From the NCBI GenBank assembly GCA_015492875.1, contig WGEI01000574.1, positions 1 to 7,350 of the forward strand: a DNA stretch of 7,350 bases, written 5' to 3'. Position numbers and translations under genes: made by a program. Within the stretch, counting starts at the first letter, position 1, and each line of letters begins with the position of its first letter. Origin of the DNA: Anaerolineae bacterium. GTDB lineage: Bacteria; Chloroflexota; Anaerolineae; Aggregatilineales; Phototrophicaceae. Below are positions 1 to 6,426 of this stretch, piece by piece. Below the pieces are notes generated by a model. It saw only the letters and a list, made by a program, of their open reading frames with translations. It had not been told where the DNA came from and made no database searches.

Positions 1-115
1 GTATATATCCGTTGATTGATGCCCCTTCGCAACTTAAGCCATATTTTGACGTATAAATCATTAGGGGGTAGGGGGAATATGAACGATTGTCCGTTCTAAA
101 TTAAGGAGTTTTTGG
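1..115 (+). promoter_or_regulatory. Leader/promoter region of the DUF3352-like gene
   Basis: This non-coding stretch precedes the first gene. It contains TTGACG at 46-51 and an AT-rich TATAAAT at 52-58, either of which could be a promoter element. They do not form a consensus -35/-10 pair at 16-18 bp, so no promoter is assigned with confidence. A tandem TAGGGGG TAGGGGG lies at 62-75. A clear Shine-Dalgarno AAGGAG sits at 103-108, seven bases before the ATG at 116. The upstream gene, if any, lies outside the window. Confidence 0.4.
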
Positions 116-1876
116 ATGCGTCGTATAACCCTAGTGGTCTTTTTAGCCGTAGTGCTAGCTCTAACGTTATCCGTTTCTGCGTCAGAGCTAAGCGCTGTCG
201 AAGATTTGACGGCTTTAGCGCGCTATGCGCCGGAAGATTCTGTTTTGTTTGCCGCCACACGTATTGACGACGAATTCATCAATACGGTGCAAGCGTCACA
301 AAATCGCATGAATGAACTATTGAGCCAGTTGATGCCTTTCAGCGGCGACACTGAGCAATTAGACATTCGTGATATACTTGACCAAGCGGCCATGCAGGGC
401 TTTGGCGGCAACTTCGCAGAGGCGGTGCGCCCGTGGCTAGGCGACCACATGGCGATGGCTATTGACGCTGTTGGCACGGGTGAACCCGGCGTTGTCATAG
501 CCGTTGAAATTACGGATAAGGCCGCCGCATTAGCCGCGCTGCAAAGTGCGCCCAACGCGCCCGCACCCACCGAAGGGCCGAATGGCTTCACGATTTTCGC
601 TGACAGCAACACAGGCAATGGGGTGGTTGCTGTTGGCGAGGGTATCATCCTCATCACCAACATCTTCGATAGCATTCCACAAGAGCGCCCCGCTTCATTG
701 GCAGAGTCAGACGTGTTCCGCAATACGCTCAGCCAATTGCCCGAACCGGCTTATTGGGGAGTTGCCTATCTCGACCTGCCCTTGCTCATGAAGGTGGCAC
801 CAAATGCTGATAGAGAGATGGTGCTGGATTATATCACCGCCAATTATGGGCCGATGGCCATTGGCGCGGTACTGCGCAACTTGCAAGTTTCGTTAGTGGA
901 TATTGTCCAGACGACGACCCAACAAGGCGCGATGAGCTTCACGCCGGTGAACCTCGATTTTGCCGCCCAGTATGTGCCCGCCGATGTCTCGATTCTCGTT
1001 CATGGGCGCGATATTAACACTATGTACCAGTCTCTGCTGGAGTTGTTGAGCCAGATTGCGCGCTTCAATGGTGCTACCAGCGATATGCAAGCCAATTTGA
1101 GCGCGGCCTATGCCCAGCTCTCTAGCGTTCTTGGGATGGAATTCCCCAATGAAGTGCTGGGCTGGATGAATAGCGATTTTGTCGCTTATACGCGCTTTGA
1201 CCGCGATGAACTCTTAAACATGTTAGAAGCTAGCGTGCAGAATAAGACCTATGCGATGGAGACTTTCCCCACGGACTTCGCCTTTGTGGTAGCAGTGGGC
1301 GACGAGGCGCTGGCGGCGGAATTTGTCGATTCCATTGGCGCGCTGCTGCGTATTATGCTGGTGCAAGCTGAGCAGGCGATTGTCCGCGAGGAGAGCATCG
1401 GCGGTGTCGATGGGTATACCATTCGCTTCTCGATACCCGTTGGGAACGATATAGTGCCCTATGAAATTGCGCTGGCCTCCAATGGGGAAGTGGTGACATT
1501 GGCGACGCGCCATCTCGCTGAAGAAATTCTGTCCGGTGGGCCGGTGACCGCCCGCTATGCGCCCAACTTCACGGAGGCGCAGGAATTCTTCCTCAGCAAT
1601 GCCAGTGGCGTTATCTATATGGATGCGATAGGCCTTACTATGCCAGTTGCCACCAGTTTAGCTGTATTGGGTCCAGCAGCGAACCGCATATTTGAGAACA
1701 TTATCGAGGGACTAGACGCAACATCCACGCCATCTAGCCCGCGTCTTTTGGCGCAAGGCGGTGATTTTATAGATGGTGTACGTAAAGTCATCGAGTTCTT
1801 CCATAGTGTGACGGTGACTGCTGCCACCAATGAGCAAGGGAACTTAATCATCCGTATCTCTAGCATCACCAGTTAA
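116..1876 (+). CDS. Secreted two-module DUF3352-like protein
   Basis: The product is 586 aa. Residues 1-22 form a signal peptide (MRR, then a hydrophobic core) with likely cleavage at VSA|SE, so it is exported and probably extracytoplasmic or surface-exposed. No TM segment follows. It appears to hold two related modules. Module 1 (about 32-265) starts ARYAPEDSVLF, carries WLGDHMAMAI at 107-116 and ends near DVFRNTLSQLP...GVAYLDLP (199-222). Module 2 (about 280-585) starts AQYVPADVSIL, carries VLGWMNSDFVAY at 347-358 and ends with the parallel segment NFTEAQEFF...GVIYMDAI. The opening YxPxD, the central LG(D/W) hydrophobic strand and the overall length fit DUF3352, a secreted family of unknown function common in Chloroflexi and cyanobacteria. 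No catalytic motif is visible. The start is fixed by AAGGAG seven bases upstream and by the signal peptide. The family call is from memory; secretion is well supported. Confidence 0.8.
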   Translation: MRRITLVVFLAVVLALTLSVSASELSAVEDLTALARYAPEDSVLFAATRIDDEFINTVQASQNRMNELLSQLMPFSGDTEQLDIRDILDQAAMQGFGGNFAEAVRPWLGDHMAMAIDAVGTGEPGVVIAVEITDKAAALAALQSAPNAPAPTEGPNGFTIFADSNTGNGVVAVGEGIILITNIFDSIPQERPASLAESDVFRNTLSQLPEPAYWGVAYLDLPLLMKVAPNADREMVLDYITANYGPMAIGAVLRNLQVSLVDIVQTTTQQGAMSFTPVNLDFAAQYVPADVSILVHGRDINTMYQSLLELLSQIARFNGATSDMQANLSAAYAQLSSVLGMEFPNEVLGWMNSDFVAYTRFDRDELLNMLEASVQNKTYAMETFPTDFAFVVAVGDEALAAEFVDSIGALLRIMLVQAEQAIVREESIGGVDGYTIRFSIPVGNDIVPYEIALASNGEVVTLATRHLAEEILSGGPVTARYAPNFTEAQEFFLSNASGVIYMDAIGLTMPVATSLAVLGPAANRIFENIIEGLDATSTPSSPRLLAQGGDFIDGVRKVIEFFHSVTVTAATNEQGNLIIRISSITS

Positions 1877-1878
1877 GC

Positions 1879-1937
1879 CCCTTCAGTGAAGGGATACATC
1901 AGGGGCGAGTAGCTTGCTCGCCCCGATTTTGTTATTT
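1879..1937 (+). terminator. Intrinsic terminator after the DUF3352-like gene
   Basis: Two hairpins follow the stop codon. The first is small: CCCTTC (1879-1884) pairs with GAAGGG (1888-1893). The main one pairs GGGGCGAG (1902-1909) with CTCGCCCC (1917-1924) around a 7-nt loop, and is followed by T-rich GATTTTGTTATTT. On the opposite strand no T-run follows the stem, so it is not a good terminator for the convergent membrane-protein gene. Confidence 0.8.
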
Positions 1938-1967
1938 ATGGCTCATGTAACCATAGGCGGGAAACTC

Positions 1968-2642
1968 TCATGCTCCGCGTTTGCGTTTGGTTTTACCCTC
2001 TGTAATGCGGGCATATTGCCCTAGCAAATGCGCCTGAGCTGGAATGGCCAGCGCCAGCATCGCCACCCAACCCAAGCATGGGATAATCGCCAGAATACTC
2101 AGCAGAATATTGACTGCCAGCGAACTCACCAGCCATTGGATGGTTTCGCTGCTATAGGTGGTGATTTCTCCCCACAAGCGCCCTATCTGAAAGAAACTGC
2201 TGCCCTGTCCTGTGGCTTGGTAGCGGATGAAGCCGCGCGCCAGTAGTGCCCACGCCAACAGGCTATAAACGATGGTTAGCGGGAATAGGCAGCAAGCCAG
2301 CACCAACGAGAAGAGGCCGGTGAGAATGGCGTTATTGATGCTGGAGATGGCGAAGGCAGCGGCGATAATTAGCAATATCGGCAGGTAGTAGATGAATAGC
2401 GCCACTAGTATAGGCACGCCATCGGAGAGCCAATCACCATAATGTACCCAGCGGGGCATAGGCGGACGAACACCGCGCATAACGTTACCGCAGATGGCCA
2501 TGCTATAGCCCAGCAATAGCGCCAATGTGAGGAAACCCAGCGGGAAGAGCGCAATCGAGAAAGTGAGTAAAGCCGTGATGAGGAGCTTGCCCGGCCACTC
2601 TGCGTCGCTGAAGGGATAGGTGATAGCGCGTATAAAGTCCAT
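1968..2642 (-). CDS. DUF4013-like integral membrane protein
   Basis: The product is 224 aa with about four hydrophobic stretches: residues 19-50, 75-99, 104-136 and 168-205. The N-terminus MDFIRAITYPFSDAEWPGKL, the loop motif MPRWVHYGDWLSDGV (62-76) and the C-terminal IPCLGW...AHLLGQYAR (187-212) are what I recall of DUF4013, a membrane family of unknown function. The tail KTKRKRGA is strongly basic and probably cytoplasmic. The open frame extends 22 codons further upstream to an ATG at 2708. The start at 2642 is preferred because AGGAGG lies six bases before it and family members begin just before the YPF...W motif. The gene is divergent from the TPR gene and convergent with the DUF3352-like gene. 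No transporter or enzyme motif is visible, so no function is proposed. Confidence 0.8.
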   Translation of the reverse strand: MDFIRAITYPFSDAEWPGKLLITALLTFSIALFPLGFLTLALLLGYSMAICGNVMRGVRPPMPRWVHYGDWLSDGVPILVALFIYYLPILLIIAAAFAISSINNAILTGLFSLVLACCLFPLTIVYSLLAWALLARGFIRYQATGQGSSFFQIGRLWGEITTYSSETIQWLVSSLAVNILLSILAIIPCLGWVAMLALAIPAQAHLLGQYARITEGKTKRKRGA

Positions 2643-2648
2643 CCACGC

Positions 2649-2654
2649 CCTCCT
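2649..2654 (-). promoter_or_regulatory. Strong Shine-Dalgarno that sets the DUF4013 start
   Basis: On the minus strand AGGAGG stands six bases before the ATG at 2642. It is the best ribosome binding site in the window and argues against the longer frame opening at 2708, whose extra residues (MPKNAASRII...) do not look like the family. Confidence 0.8.
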
Positions 2655-2824
2655 AAAAGGGATATTGTCCGTTGCGCAAATTATGCGCGATGCAGCGTTT
2701 TTGGGCAAGTAGGGGGGAAATCCCCCATAAAGACCATTACAGTTTTTATTTCTAATGTGAACGTGTTAAAATAAATTCAAATAGCGTGATTGGTACGCTT
2801 TGAACAACTGTCAGAGGGATTGAT
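2655..2824. promoter_or_regulatory. Divergent intergenic region with a G5/C5 inverted repeat
   Basis: This stretch separates the divergent DUF4013 and TPR genes and must hold both promoters. A perfect inverted repeat, GGGGG (2713-2717) AAAT CCCCC (2722-2726), lies in the middle and could be an operator or a hairpin. Further right, AT-rich DNA includes TAAAAT at 2767-2772, a possible -10 for the TPR gene, but without a matching -35. The TPR gene has AGAGGG at 2813-2818, six bases before its ATG. No confident sigma-70 promoter can be named on either strand. Confidence 0.4.
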
Positions 2825-3781
2825 ATGGTTGCCCACACTTCTTCTCATGCTGAGCCGACGCCAGAATTCATGGCGCAATGTCAAAAAATTCTGGAGCGAT
2901 GGCGCATTGGCGAACTGCCATTTGCCGACGCAGTGGCCAAGTTTTCTACATTAGTGCAACAGGCGTCTCAGGAAGGGCATAGCGCCAACCTCGCCCGTGC
3001 CGAGCAACTTCTGGGGTATCTCCAACATTATCGCGGCAACTATAACATCAGCATCATGCACAATGACCGCGCCCGCACCCTATATGAGCGCGTGGGTAAC
3101 CGCGCCCGCGTGATTACGCTCATCATCAATCAGGGCGAAAACTACCGCTTCAAGGGCGAGTATAAGCGCGCCATCAGCCTTTATGACCAAGCCTATGCCG
3201 AAGCCAGCGAACTTGGCGATATTCGCTCCCAATCCATCGCTCTGCTGAATAAAGGGCTGGCGCTTTTGAGCTTGCAAGAATACGAGGCCGCCCGCGAGGC
3301 GCTGCAACACGCCTATACCCTCAGTGAGCAGTGGCCAGACCTGCGCGACGTGCTGCCAGATATGCAAATTGAGATTCATCACGGCCTTGTGGAGATTTTC
3401 CTCCATGAGGGCGATTATGAGGCGGCGTGGGAGCAGGCGATGCTGGCGATGGCGGCGGCGCAGTTGGCCGATAAGCCCGTGCAATACGGTTATGCCTATC
3501 GCTTGGTGGCGCGTGTATTGACCGTATTGGGACAATCACCAGACCCCGCTTACGCCGATGAGCCAGATGAGTATTTCCGTCGGGCGGTGGCGGCCTTTCG
3601 TGATGTCAATGCCGAGGGCGAATTGGCGCGCACCATGTTTGAACATGCGCGCAGTTTGGCCAGTCGGGGGCGCAATACGCGGGCAGCGCGCAAATTGCAG
3701 CAAGTGATGATGATTTTCACCAAGTTAGGTATGACCGACGACGCAGCGCAAGCGGCAGAGTTACAGCGCCAACTGCTCTAA
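2825..3781 (+). CDS. Cytoplasmic TPR-repeat protein
   Basis: The product is 318 aa with no signal peptide or TM helix. From residue 57 it is built of helical hairpins with TPR spacing and the usual small/aromatic/Ala pattern: about 57-91, 95-130 (GEYKRAISLYDQAYAEA is a textbook helix B), 134-168 (QEYEAAREALQHAY), 180-213 (GDYEAAWEQAMLAM), 220-260 and 266-305. The fifth repeat carries an insertion, SPDPAYADEPDEY, between its two helices. Residues 1-50 are a non-TPR helical N-terminus. TPR arrays bind other proteins; here there is no fused ATPase, kinase or DNA-binding domain, although similar arrays are often found at the C-terminus of Chloroflexi AAA/LuxR-type regulators. The start is supported by AGAGGG six bases upstream. 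It stands alone between a divergent promoter region and a terminator. The partner is unknown. Confidence 0.85.
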   Translation: MVAHTSSHAEPTPEFMAQCQKILERWRIGELPFADAVAKFSTLVQQASQEGHSANLARAEQLLGYLQHYRGNYNISIMHNDRARTLYERVGNRARVITLIINQGENYRFKGEYKRAISLYDQAYAEASELGDIRSQSIALLNKGLALLSLQEYEAAREALQHAYTLSEQWPDLRDVLPDMQIEIHHGLVEIFLHEGDYEAAWEQAMLAMAAAQLADKPVQYGYAYRLVARVLTVLGQSPDPAYADEPDEYFRRAVAAFRDVNAEGELARTMFEHARSLASRGRNTRAARKLQQVMMIFTKLGMTDDAAQAAELQRQLL

Positions 3782-3801
3782 TCGTGGACGATAGGCAAAG
3801 G

Positions 3802-3835
3802 AAAAAGCGCAGCCAATCAACTGCGCTTATGTTTC
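3802..3835. terminator. Bidirectional terminator between the TPR gene and rocD
   Basis: AAGCGCAG (3805-3812) pairs with CTGCGCTT (3821-3828) across an 8-nt loop. On the plus strand ATGTTTCGTTGTTTT follows. On the minus strand the stem is followed by T-rich TTTCCTTT, extending the two Ts of the arm. It lies between two convergent genes, 24 bases after the TPR stop and about 20 bases beyond the rocD stop, so it probably serves both. Confidence 0.75.
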
Positions 3836-3855
3836 GTTGTTTTAGGTGGAAAAGA

Positions 3856-5079
3856 CTAGGGCATCATCAAAACACGCTCGATGCGCTCTAGTGCCCAGTC
3901 TATATCTTCGCGTTGAATAACCAGCGGCGGGGCAAAGCGAATGACGTTTTCATGCGTCTCTTTGCACAGCATCCCCTCGCGCATGAGCGCCTCGCAGAAG
4001 CGGCGCGCGCCACCTGCCTCTTCATACAGTTCCACACCAATGAACAGCCCGCTCCCACGCACTTCCTTAATATGGGGGCTTTCGATGCGGCGCAGGCGGC
4101 CTAGCAGGTATTCGCCTTGTTCACGGCTGTTGTCAATCATGCCCTCTTCTACCAGTACCTTCAGCGCCATACGGGCGACAGCTGCCGCTAATGGGTTGCC
4201 GCCAAAGGTTGAACCGTGATCGCCGGGGCCAAATAAATCCATAATTGGCGCATCTGCCAGCACGGCGGAAACAGGGTAAAAGCCGCCGGATAGCGCCTTG
4301 CCGATGGTGACAATATCGGCGCGCACCCCTTCCCATTGGCAGGCGAAAAGTTGGCCAGTGCGCCCTAAACCGCTTTGAATTTCATCGGCGATGAAGAGGA
4401 TATGATGCTTGTCGCAAATTTCGCGCACACGCTTCAAATAGCCCTTCGGCGGTAGGATAACCCCGCCCTCGCCTTGAATTGGCTCAACCATAAAAGCGGC
4501 GGTGTTGGGCGTGATGGCGGCCTCTAGCGCGTCAGCATCGCCAAAGGGCACGGTTTTGAAGCCCGGTGTGAAGGGGCCAAAATCCGCTTTGTAGGCGTCT
4601 TCAGTGGAGAAGCCAACGATGGTGATGGTTCGCCCGTGGAAGTTGCCCGCGCAGGTGATGATTTCCGCCTGATTTTGCGGGATGCCCTTGACGCGGTAGC
4701 CCCAACGGCGCGCCAATTTGAGCGCCGTCTCCACCGCTTCGGCGCCGCTATTCATCGGTAGCATCTTCTCATAACCGGTCAGTTCACACAGTTCTTGCGC
4801 CAGCAGCGGCAACTGGTCATTGCGGAAGGCGCGCGATGTCAGCGGCAGGCGTTGCGCCTGTTCGATGAGCGCCTGTTGAATACGCGGGTGAGCGTGACCC
4901 TGATTGACGGCGGAGTAAGCGCTCAGAAAATCGAGATAGCGATTGCCTTCAACATCCCAAACCCAAATGCCCTCGCCGCGCGTTAGCACAACATCTAGCG
5001 GTTTGTAGTTGCGGGCGTTATAGCGATTTTCAAGGTCGATTAAATGCTGTGTATTGGTTGAGGTTGTGTTGCTGGTCAT
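3856..5079 (-). CDS. rocD: Ornithine aminotransferase
   Basis: This PLP enzyme moves the delta-amino group of ornithine to 2-oxoglutarate, giving glutamate-5-semialdehyde and glutamate in arginine/ornithine catabolism; it is expected in the cytoplasm. The 407-aa length matches bacterial RocD. Family signatures are complete: FLSAYSAVNQGHAHP (51-65), SGAEAVETALK (111-121), NFHGRT (146-151), EPIQGEGG (199-206), ADEIQSGLGRTG (231-242) and GSTFGGNPLA (289-298). The Schiff-base lysine is K261 in GKALSGG, and D232 contacts the PLP ring nitrogen. Residues equivalent to human OAT Y55, Y85, R180, E235 and R413 are Y25, Y55, R150, E204 and R381, which favours OAT over acetylornithine aminotransferase. 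The frame runs upstream to an ATG at 5169 through AT-rich promoter-like DNA; another ATG is at 5091. The 5079 start is chosen because GGGG lies six bases before it and homologues begin a few residues before the LxxLENRY motif. No other arginine-pathway gene is nearby. Confidence 0.95.
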   Translation of the reverse strand: MTSNTTSTNTQHLIDLENRYNARNYKPLDVVLTRGEGIWVWDVEGNRYLDFLSAYSAVNQGHAHPRIQQALIEQAQRLPLTSRAFRNDQLPLLAQELCELTGYEKMLPMNSGAEAVETALKLARRWGYRVKGIPQNQAEIITCAGNFHGRTITIVGFSTEDAYKADFGPFTPGFKTVPFGDADALEAAITPNTAAFMVEPIQGEGGVILPPKGYLKRVREICDKHHILFIADEIQSGLGRTGQLFACQWEGVRADIVTIGKALSGGFYPVSAVLADAPIMDLFGPGDHGSTFGGNPLAAAVARMALKVLVEEGMIDNSREQGEYLLGRLRRIESPHIKEVRGSGLFIGVELYEEAGGARRFCEALMREGMLCKETHENVIRFAPPLVIQREDIDWALERIERVLMMP

Positions 5080-5091
5080 ATGCTGCCCCAT

Positions 5092-5160
5092 GCTCAAGTT
5101 GACTAGCGAGATACATTGTTTATATCCTACAATATAACTTGTGCAGGTTATATAGCGTGT
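5092..5160 (-). promoter_or_regulatory. Probable rocD control region with ATATAA/TTATAT half-sites
   Basis: On the plus strand ATATAAC (5132-5138) and GTTATAT (5147-5153) form a perfect 7-bp inverted repeat with an 8-nt spacer. TTATAT at 5120-5125 forms a second inverted repeat with ATATAA at 5132-5137. Read on the minus strand these same AT-rich boxes offer several -10-like hexamers (TATAAA, TATATT) just before rocD. This is consistent with a repressor or Lrp/ArgR-type site over a promoter, but the sequence does not match a consensus I can name. Confidence 0.4.
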
Positions 5161-5321
5161 TGTGTGCATAATGTACAGGTATGGCTGAAGATTTGCTTTT
5201 TGTTGCTAAGTGATGTGATTTTCTAACAACTAAATAGGGGGCAACTATTGGGAAATGGCATATACTAAAGGCAGTGTTGAACGTGAAAGGGTTTATTTAA
5301 TTCATACTCCGGAGTTGCACA
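5161..5321 (+). promoter_or_regulatory. Upstream region of the lipoprotein gene
   Basis: TATACT at 5261-5266 is the best -10 candidate for the lipoprotein gene, but no good -35 lies 16-18 bp before it. TAGGGGG is present at 5235-5241. GGAG at 5311-5314 is the Shine-Dalgarno, seven bases before the ATG at 5322. No small gene or RNA is recognisable here. Confidence 0.35.
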
Positions 5322-6128
5322 ATGCGCATAGGAAAATGGGCGATTCTGGTCTTATTGTTGGCGGCGTGTAGCGCTTTGGGGGGCGAACCCGCAGCGCAAG
5401 ATGCCAGTAGTGTAACCAGCGGTGGGGATGACCACCCCATCCAATGGAATCGTGACCCGTATTATGTGGTGTTTCGGGCGGATGTCATCGGTGGTGATGA
5501 TGCCGATGCCTTTTATCGTAAGAATGAAGTGCCGCCCTGCACAATTTATGGCGATAATCGCGTCGTTTGGACGGTGGAAAATAGCGAGGGCAGCGCCCAA
5601 GTGCTTTGGGACCGCCTCAGCGATGAGGTCATTCGTCAGTTCGTCGGCGATTTGACCGTGAACTTCCGCTTCTATACTTATAAAGCGCGGGCTAGCGAAG
5701 AATTGACTACCGAGACGCCCGTGATGGAAACGCTGACGCTGGGCGTGAACGATGTGGTGCATACCAGCGATAGTTTCTCCGATTGGCCGCCAGATTATTA
5801 CACCGATATTCTTGAAAAGTGCCAATCCTTGAGCCAAACGCCCGTGCTCTTTGAGCCAGAAGGCGGGTGGATTGCTGCCGAACAAGTAGTCTATGAGCCG
5901 TCTATTCCCAGCGTTATCTGGGATGCGGACGCTACAAGTTTAGATTTGAATATCTTGGCGGAAAGTGGCGCGCCAGAATGGTATACAGATAATAACGTGC
6001 GCCTGCTATGGAATTTAATTCACGATAGCACGCCCGACACCCAATTCACGCAGGGCGTCGATACCTTCTTGGTGGCTGTGCAAGTGCCCGGCGTAACCCG
6101 CGACGCCCCGCCGCCGCCCGCCCAATAA
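5322..6128 (+). CDS. Secreted lipoprotein of unknown function
   Basis: The product is 268 aa. It begins MRIGKWAILVLLLAAC, a type II signal peptide with lipobox LAAC and lipidation expected at C16, so the mature protein is tethered to the outer face of a membrane. A low-complexity linker (about 17-40) leads into a mainly beta-looking domain. Its most distinctive segments are DPYYVVFRADVIGG (45-58), PPCTIYGDNRVVWTV (71-85) and, near the end, WDADATSLDLN and VRLLWNLIHD. After the lipid cysteine only C73 and C167 remain and could form a disulfide. A Pro-rich tail (DAPPPPAQ) ends the chain. I recall similar proteins only as hypothetical proteins of Chloroflexi and assign no function. The start is set by GGAG seven bases upstream and by the lipobox. 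The gene stands alone: it is divergent from rocD and closed by a strong terminator. Confidence 0.85.
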   Translation: MRIGKWAILVLLLAACSALGGEPAAQDASSVTSGGDDHPIQWNRDPYYVVFRADVIGGDDADAFYRKNEVPPCTIYGDNRVVWTVENSEGSAQVLWDRLSDEVIRQFVGDLTVNFRFYTYKARASEELTTETPVMETLTLGVNDVVHTSDSFSDWPPDYYTDILEKCQSLSQTPVLFEPEGGWIAAEQVVYEPSIPSVIWDADATSLDLNILAESGAPEWYTDNNVRLLWNLIHDSTPDTQFTQGVDTFLVAVQVPGVTRDAPPPPAQ

Positions 6129-6142
6129 AGCAAGTTGCTTGT

Positions 6143-6178
6143 GATGGCGCTTTAACAATGAAAGCGCCATCTTTTTAT
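6143..6178 (+). terminator. Strong intrinsic terminator after the lipoprotein gene
   Basis: GATGGCGCTTT (6143-6153) and AAAGCGCCATC (6161-6171) form a perfect 11-bp stem with a 7-nt loop, followed at once by TTTTT. It begins 14 bases after the stop codon. It should isolate the J-protein gene downstream from read-through. Confidence 0.92.
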
Positions 6179-6255
6179 AGCGTACGAATTTGCGTTTCCA
6201 TATAAGAATATTCAACGAAAAACGTAAACGTTATCATAGAAAGCGGGCGGATGTA

Positions 6256-6285
6256 TTGACGTTGGCTTGTGAAAAAGCATAGAAT
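6256..6285 (+). promoter_or_regulatory. Sigma-70-type promoter of the J-protein gene
   Basis: TTGACG (6256-6261) and TAGAAT (6280-6285) are spaced by 18 bp, each one base from the housekeeping consensus. This is the best promoter in the window. Transcription would start near 6292, giving a leader of about 135 nt. No CIRCE element (TTAGCACTC-N9-GAGTGCTAA) and no sigma-32-like box is visible nearby. Confidence 0.65.
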
Positions 6286-6291
6286 CATTAT

Positions 6292-6426
6292 AGAGAGTGT
6301 TTGTTATATATGGTGGCAATAGTGCGGCTTGTCTCTTTTGGTTAACGGGCAAGCCGTTGTCTTGCATAAAATTGTGTTGTTTTATTATGAGGAAATTCTG
6401 AGAAAGGGTTTTATTGGTAAAAGCCT
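6292..6426 (+). promoter_or_regulatory. Structured 5' leader of the J-protein gene, possible RNA thermometer
   Basis: The predicted leader holds two hairpins. In the first, CGGCTTG (6325-6331) pairs with CAAGCCG (6350-6356), extendable by a few inner pairs. In the second, AGG (6405-6407) pairs with CCT (6424-6426) and TTTTA (6409-6413) with TAAAA (6418-6422), with one G-G mismatch and a TTGG loop. This hairpin touches the ATG at 6427 and encloses most of the only nearby purine-rich ribosome-binding candidate, AAAGGG at 6403-6408. The rest of the leader shows no reading frame of note. Confidence 0.45.

Noticed and set aside
223..723. 166-aa open frame on the minus strand within the DUF3352-like gene
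   Set aside because: It lies wholly inside a clear signal-peptide gene on the other strand, has low-complexity composition (Ser/Ala/Pro-rich) and no recognisable domain; it is a shadow of the plus-strand codon usage.
1937..1955. TATGG...CCATA hairpin downstream of the DUF4013 gene as a minus-strand terminator
   Set aside because: The 5-bp stem has a 9-nt loop and is followed by A-rich, not T-rich, sequence on the minus strand.
3080..3535. 151-aa minus-strand frame inside the TPR gene
   Set aside because: The plus-strand product has regular TPR repeats through this region; the minus frame is His/Arg/Leu-rich shadow sequence.
5352..5885. 177-aa open frame on the minus strand within the lipoprotein gene
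   Set aside because: It is opposite a gene with a good lipobox, ribosome site and terminator, and it has no family features of its own.
6221..6232. AACG-TAAA-CGTT inverted repeat and GAATATTC palindrome (6206-6213) upstream of the J-protein promoter
   Set aside because: The arms are only four bases, and neither matches CIRCE or another known heat-shock operator; not enough to call an operator.
6387..6401. Four-codon frame ATG AGG AAA TTC TGA in the J-protein leader
   Set aside because: It is too short and lacks a ribosome site; it is expected by chance in this AT-rich leader.
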